Positions 13,993 to 17,179 of a stretch of 17,179 nucleotides of DNA are shown here, in pieces; the stretch's first letter is position 1, and every line of letters starts with the position of its first letter. Made by a program: the position numbers and the translations under genes. Source of the DNA: DATHSN01 sp035464115. GTDB lineage: Bacteria > Actinomycetota > Acidimicrobiia > Acidimicrobiales > SKKL01. The notes under the pieces are model-generated. The model did no database searches. It was given only the letters and a program-made list of their open reading frames with translations, and was not told where the DNA came from. The stretch lies in the NCBI GenBank assembly GCA_035464115.1, contig DATHSN010000449.1, positions 1-17,179 on the forward strand. Reading direction: 5' to 3'.

Positions 13993-14017
13993 CCATGTGC
14001 TACATTGAAGCACATGG
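13993..14017. promoter_or_regulatory. inverted-repeat operator of the third toxin-antitoxin pair
   Basis: CCATGTGC (13993-14000) is perfectly complementary to GCACATGG (14010-14017), with a nine-base spacer. The spacer begins with the -10 box, and the right arm contains the antitoxin's ATG. A protein bound here would block RNA polymerase directly, the expected layout for Phd/YefM autoregulation. Confidence 0.6.
14001..14006 (+). promoter_or_regulatory. extended -10 promoter of the third toxin-antitoxin pair
   Basis: TACATT, with TG at 13998-13999, is an extended -10 box seven bases before the ATG at 14014, so the message is probably leaderless. GTGCTAC (13997-14003) is identical to the start of the first pair's promoter at 2901-2907. 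Confidence 0.5.
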
Positions 14018-14277
14018 CTGAGGTGGGGATTCGTGCGCTGAAGCAGAACGCGTCGGCGGTGGTGGCCGACGCCGCAGCGGGTGAGACCGTGACGATCACC
14101 GATCGAGGACGGCCCGTGGCTCGGATGACGGCCATCCCGGCGTCTCGGTTGCAGGCGCTGATCGACGGCGGGCGGGCGTGCCCCGCACGACGGCAGGTCG
14201 CCGATCTGCCCGAACCGGCGCCCGGCCCCGACCTGTCGCGCGTGCTGGCGGAGATGCGCGACGCCGAGCGCTGGTGA
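14014..14277 (+). CDS. Phd/YefM-family antitoxin
   Basis: The product is 87 residues. The N-terminal domain (1-45), with GIRALKQNASAVVADAAAGETVTITDRGRPVARM, is a clear Phd/YefM fold: a short strand, a helix, and the ITDRGRPVA hairpin. Residues 60-87 form a proline- and acid-rich tail that would bind the toxin. It sits one base upstream of a PIN toxin gene. Together with its toxin it should repress its own promoter through the inverted repeat that surrounds the -10 box. The ATG start is set by that promoter. Confidence 0.88.
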   Translation: MAEVGIRALKQNASAVVADAAAGETVTITDRGRPVARMTAIPASRLQALIDGGRACPARRQVADLPEPAPGPDLSRVLAEMRDAERW

Positions 14278-14278
14278 C

Positions 14279-14671
14279 GTGGCGTTCTACGTCGACACGT
14301 CGGCGCTGGTGAAGCTGGTGGTCGCCGAGCCCGAGACCGCGGCACTTCGATCCTGGCTGGCGGCGGCGGATCGAGATCTCGTCGCCTCCGATCTGGTGCG
14401 GACCGAGCTCGTGCGAGCCGTCCGCCGGGCGGTCCCGGACCGGGCTCGCCTGGCGCGCCAGGTGCTGGAATCCGTCACCCTCGTCCAGATCACCTCGGCG
14501 ATCTTCGAGGCGGCTGGTCGTCTCGATCCACTCGAGCTGCGATCGCTCGATGCGGTCCACCTCGCATCTGCGCTCGATCTGGGCGACGACCTGGAGGGCG
14601 TGGTGACCTACGACGAGCGCCTGGCGGCGGCCGCCGCGGTGCACGGGGTGGCGGTCAACTCCCCGAGCTGA
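14279..14671 (+). CDS. PIN-domain toxin, VapC-like, partner of Phd antitoxin
   Basis: The product is 130 residues with the full PIN acidic set: D6 in YVDTSALVKL, E44 in RTELVRAV, D91 in LRSLDAVHLASAL and D112 in VTYDERLAAAA. It should be a Mg-dependent ribonuclease toxin. The GTG start at 14279 follows the antitoxin stop by one base. SLDAVHLASAL with VVTYDERLA is typical of PIN toxins paired with Phd antitoxins. Bases 14672-14764 downstream contain no gene that I can support. Confidence 0.88.
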   Translation: MAFYVDTSALVKLVVAEPETAALRSWLAAADRDLVASDLVRTELVRAVRRAVPDRARLARQVLESVTLVQITSAIFEAAGRLDPLELRSLDAVHLASALDLGDDLEGVVTYDERLAAAAAVHGVAVNSPS

Positions 14672-14764
14672 TGCGGGGGGGGCTCGCGGTGGCGCGTCGG
14701 TCGATGCGGGCGGGTCGAGCCCACGGGTCGAGTGACCGGTCCTCGCCGGGGGTAGGGGCCGGCC

Positions 14765-14956
14765 ATGGACGAGACCACAGTCGCCGCCGCTGGGCTCACC
14801 GGATGGCGGACCCGCATCGCCGACTCGGTGGCCGGACCGGTCGCCGAGCGCTCCCCGCTCTCCGAGCAGCAGGTCCGCGCCGGGCTGGCGCTCGTGTTCC
14901 TGGCGTTGTCGCTGGCCTACGTGCTGGGCGCGATCCGACGGGCCGCCCGGCACTGA
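14765..14956 (+). CDS. small single-helix membrane protein, unknown
   Basis: The frame encodes 63 residues. The N-terminal half (1-40) is polar and the C-terminal segment about 40-57 (AGLALVFLALSLAYVLGAI) is a good membrane helix, followed by a short basic tail (RRAARH), so the C-terminus probably stays inside. Nearly all third codon positions are G or C, which supports coding. A purine-rich GGGGGTAGGGG lies upstream as a weak ribosome site. I do not recognise it. It converges on another very small membrane protein gene across a strong hairpin. Confidence 0.5.
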   Translation: MDETTVAAAGLTGWRTRIADSVAGPVAERSPLSEQQVRAGLALVFLALSLAYVLGAIRRAARH

Positions 14957-15016
14957 GCGGGCGAGCACGGACGCGTCCCCGTCGCGGCGCCCGGGCCCAC
15001 TCGACGCCGGCCGAGC

Positions 15017-15065
15017 GAACCGCGACCCGATGTGCGCGCCGAGCGCGCACACCGCGCGTCGGTTC
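15017..15065. terminator. strong bidirectional hairpin between two small convergent genes
   Basis: TGTGCGCGC (15031-15039) and GCGCGCACA (15043-15051) form a perfect 9-bp stem with a CGA loop. Outer arms GAACCG (15017-15022) and CGGTTC (15060-15065) are also complementary and extend the structure across an internal loop. It lies between two converging genes and can terminate both. There is no T-run. Confidence 0.5.
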
Positions 15066-15086
15066 GGTGCTCACCTCGTCCAGAGG

Positions 15087-15206
15087 TCAGACCAGGAGGA
15101 TCGTGGCGATCGCCAACGCCACGATGAGTGCGGCGAGGATGGCGATCTGCACCCGGTCCGCGCGATCTCCATTGCGGTGCGTGATCAGCGGAGACTCCGC
15201 CATCAT
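15087..15206 (-). CDS. very small (39-residue) single-helix membrane protein
   Basis: A frame on the - strand encodes 39 residues, starting with two methionines (starts at 15206 or 15203). The first 19 residues are polar, including a His/Arg/Asn/Asp-rich section. Residues about 20-39 (QIAILAALIVALAIATILLV) are a membrane helix that reaches the C-terminus. A strong Shine-Dalgarno, GGAGGT, is the complement of 15211-15216 and lies seven bases before the second ATG. That site, the helix and the hairpin after the stop make this more than a chance frame. It has the shape of a regulatory small membrane protein, but no family is recognised. Confidence 0.55.
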   Translation of the reverse strand: MMAESPLITHRNGDRADRVQIAILAALIVALAIATILLV

Positions 15207-15302
15207 GCTCACCTCCCTGAGACGAGGATCCCGCGGGTCGACGCGAACCACCAGTGCCCAAGGCCCGGGTCACTGGTCATGACCGGAGTCGGCAGTGCCC
15301 GC

Positions 15303-15315
15303 GGCCCTCGGGGCC
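15303..15315 (-). terminator. short GC hairpin downstream of the FtsX-family permease gene
   Basis: GGCCC (15303-15307) and GGGCC (15311-15315) pair around a three-base loop, about 55 bases past the permease stop codon on its strand. It is a weak candidate. The rest of 15207-15370 has no gene that I can support. Confidence 0.25.
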
Positions 15316-15370
15316 TGGGGTGCGGGGTGCCGGTGAGGAGGGTGGCGGTGGCGCGGACCCCGACCCGGCG

Positions 15371-17179
15371 TCACTCCGCCAGCCGCAGCGCGACGGCCGG
15401 GCGGGTGCGGGCCGCGGCGCGGGCTGGTCCGGCGGCGGCGAGCAGCGCCGAACCGAGGGCGACGGCGACGATCACGGCCAGCTCACCGACCGGGAGCGAC
15501 CACTCGAGCTGCTCGGCCCAGCTGGCGCCGGAGCGGACGACGCCGTAGCTGGCGACGATGGCGGTGAGCAGGCCGATGGTCACGCCCTCCACGGCGACGA
15601 AGCCGGCCTCGACCACGAACGCCCGCGCCACGCTCGGCGCCGGGAGCCCGAGGGAGCGCAGCACCCCGATCTCGCGGCGGCGCTCGCGCACGGCGCGCAC
15701 CATGATCACCGCGATGCCGGCCATGCCGACGATGAGCCCGATCCCCACGAACTGCTGCATCAAGGTGAAGAACCCGGTGCTGAGCGCCATGAGCGCCTCC
15801 ACCTGGTCGGTGACGGTGTCGGCGACCACGCCGTGGGGCACGAACGACGTGCGGATGCGCTCGGCGACGGCGTCGGGGTCGGCGGCCGACACCATCGCCC
15901 TCGACGCCACGGCCCGGTCGAAGACCATCGCGACGGCGTCACGGGTGACGTACGCGCCGTTGGTCACGTAATCGCTCGACGCCAGCGCGGTGACGGTGAG
16001 GTCGTGCGACCGGCCCGACACCGGGTCGGTCATCGTCACCACCTCGCCCACCTCCACCAGGTCGCCGGGGGGACCGATGGTGGTGACGAGGAAGATCTCG
16101 TCGACGATCGTCAAGCTCGGGTCGTCGAGCACCGCCCGCCACGCGGTGGCCGCGTCGGGGTGTCCGCCCAGGTCGATGAGCGTCGGTGGCCCGGCGAGCA
16201 GCTCGGCGTCGAACCCGGTCACGGGCCAGGTGACCGGGTCGTGCCCGAGCCGCTGGAACTCGGCGGCGCCGTGCACCAGGGGAGCGACGGCATCGACCCC
16301 GGGGACGGCGGCCAGCTCGGTCATCGGCACCGGGTTGGCCGGGTTGGACTGCACGACGACCTCGAACGTGGGGGACTGCTCGGCCGCCATCTCGTCGGTC
16401 TGCCCGTGGAACAGGTGCGACAGCACGCTGATGTAGGCGAGCGTGAGGACCACGATGGCGATCATCGCCAGGGTCATGGCGGTGCGGAAAGGTCGAGCCA
16501 GGGGATAGGCGAGGCCGAGCCGCACCGCCTGGGAGCCGCCGCTCGCCCGGGCGACGAGGCGGCCGATCGACGCCTGGTGGACCATGACCGTCGCCACCGC
16601 GGCGGCCACCAGGATGAGCCCCTGCACCAAGAAGATGGGCACGTCGTAGTCGACGTCGAGCGCGCCGAGCAGGGGCACGACCGCCACCGTCCAGGCCAGC
16701 ACGGCCGGACCGGTGACACCCACCACCCACGACGACGGCCAGCGTCGCCACGCGAGGGCCGCGGCACCGGACGCGGCGAGCACGGGCCCGACCATCGCCC
16801 CGTAGGGGTCGGGGCCCACCAGGCCGGCCACGCCCCACGCCGTCCCCGCCCCGACGGCCACCACCGCGAGCGCACCCCACCGTCGGCGGGGGTGGCGGCC
16901 CGTCGGTTCGGGCAGGTCCCGGATGGCCCGGATGACGTTCAGTCGGGCGATCCGCGTGCTGGTGACGACGATCGTCACCAGCGAGATCAGGAACCCGAGC
17001 GCGAAGCCGAGCGCGACCGACGACGGGTCGAACGCGAAGTCGAGGCGCAGACGGTCGATCTCGCGTCCCGACGACAGGATCCCCTCGGAGCGCTCGGTGA
17101 TCAGCCAGCCCATGCCGATGCCGGCGATCGCCCCGGCCGCCGCCGACACCAGGGCGTAGAGCCAGCCCTCGGTGGCGAA
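15371..17179 (-). CDS. FtsX-family ABC transporter permease (5' end outside window)
   Basis: The frame is open through the right edge, giving the last 602 residues; the true start is upstream, outside the window, and an internal GTG at 17149 is not the start. The visible part begins in the last helices of a first FtsX domain (to about residue 85). Several membrane helices follow, then a second core starting near PLARPFRTAMTLAMIAIVVLTL. An extracytoplasmic domain comes next, and the FtsX C-terminal helices carry the signature RAVRERRREIGVLRSLG. This is the two-FtsX-domain layout of large MacB/LolC-like permeases, which work with an ATPase to move or pull on lipids, lipoproteins or peptides at the membrane. 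No partner ATPase gene is in the window. The substrate is unknown. Confidence 0.88.
   Translation of the reverse strand, partial: FATEGWLYALVSAAAGAIAGIGMGWLITERSEGILSSGREIDRLRLDFAFDPSSVALGFALGFLISLVTIVVTSTRIARLNVIRAIRDLPEPTGRHPRRRWGALAVVAVGAGTAWGVAGLVGPDPYGAMVGPVLAASGAAALAWRRWPSSWVVGVTGPAVLAWTVAVVPLLGALDVDYDVPIFLVQGLILVAAAVATVMVHQASIGRLVARASGGSQAVRLGLAYPLARPFRTAMTLAMIAIVVLTLAYISVLSHLFHGQTDEMAAEQSPTFEVVVQSNPANPVPMTELAAVPGVDAVAPLVHGAAEFQRLGHDPVTWPVTGFDAELLAGPPTLIDLGGHPDAATAWRAVLDDPSLTIVDEIFLVTTIGPPGDLVEVGEVVTMTDPVSGRSHDLTVTALASSDYVTNGAYVTRDAVAMVFDRAVASRAMVSAADPDAVAERIRTSFVPHGVVADTVTDQVEALMALSTGFFTLMQQFVGIGLIVGMAGIAVIMVRAVRERRREIGVLRSLGLPAPSVARAFVVEAGFVAVEGVTIGLLTAIVASYGVVRSGASWAEQLEWSLPVGELAVIVAVALGSALLAAAGPARAAARTRPAVALRLAE

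Noticed and set aside
12490..14013. 507-residue - strand frame and 542-residue + strand frame (12393-14021) over the peptidase
   Set aside because: Both are shadows of the M3 peptidase gene, whose zinc motif and full-length family match are clear.
14712..14733. Short direct repeat GGGTCGAG near 14715 and 14725
   Set aside because: Eight bases in GC-rich DNA with no neighbouring gene start; too short to support a function.
1..17179. CRISPR array, tRNA or rRNA genes, insertion sequences, integrase or attachment sites
   Set aside because: No regular spaced repeats, cloverleaf or rRNA-like stretches, transposase motifs or matching terminal repeats were seen by eye.

Overview
This window is high-GC throughout. 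It has dense ATG/GTG starts, GTGA stop/start overlaps, WYL-, TetR- and FtsX-type genes, and several promoters with a TANNNT -10 box placed 6-7 bases before an ATG (leaderless). This style suggests an actinobacterium, possibly of the Acidimicrobiia type. No rRNA or other phylogenetic marker is present, so the assignment is an inference.

Layout. Bases 1-164 hold the 3' end of an unrecognised + strand gene followed by a hairpin. An alpha/beta hydrolase (-) and a WYL regulator (+) diverge from a short region (1039-1104) that carries a long palindrome. A TetR regulator overlaps a small four-helix membrane protein gene. A ribbon-helix-helix/PIN toxin-antitoxin (TA) pair follows at 2918-3550. An HugZ-like FMN-binding split-barrel gene with a DUF2470 domain lies on the - strand at 3595-4389.

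The core is a complete nine-gene operon at 4651-11335 in the order atpD-C-Q-R-B-E-F-A-G. This order, the atpQ and atpR genes and the absence of a separate delta gene (atpH) identify the alternate N-type F1Fo ATPase described from scattered bacteria and archaea. Its genes are almost all translationally coupled. Three details stand out. atpF appears to start at CTG behind a perfect Shine-Dalgarno. The AtpF C-terminus resembles the delta subunit's C-terminal domain. The c subunit combines a sodium-type E-S-T...Y helix 2 with a second glutamate in helix 1.

Downstream come a second TA pair (VapB of the PSK_trans_fac type with a PIN toxin), a Dcp-like M3 zinc metallopeptidase, and a third TA pair (Phd/YefM antitoxin with a PIN toxin) whose promoter sits inside an 8-bp-arm inverted repeat. 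Two very small single-helix membrane proteins (63 and 39 residues) then converge on a strong hairpin. The window ends inside an FtsX-family ABC permease gene on the - strand.

Three unrelated antitoxin families paired with PIN toxins around the ATPase suggest an accessory region. I see no insertion sequence, tRNA, integrase or CRISPR array. I did not find a convincing wholly new multi-gene system. The strongest leads are the unusual features of the N-ATPase.
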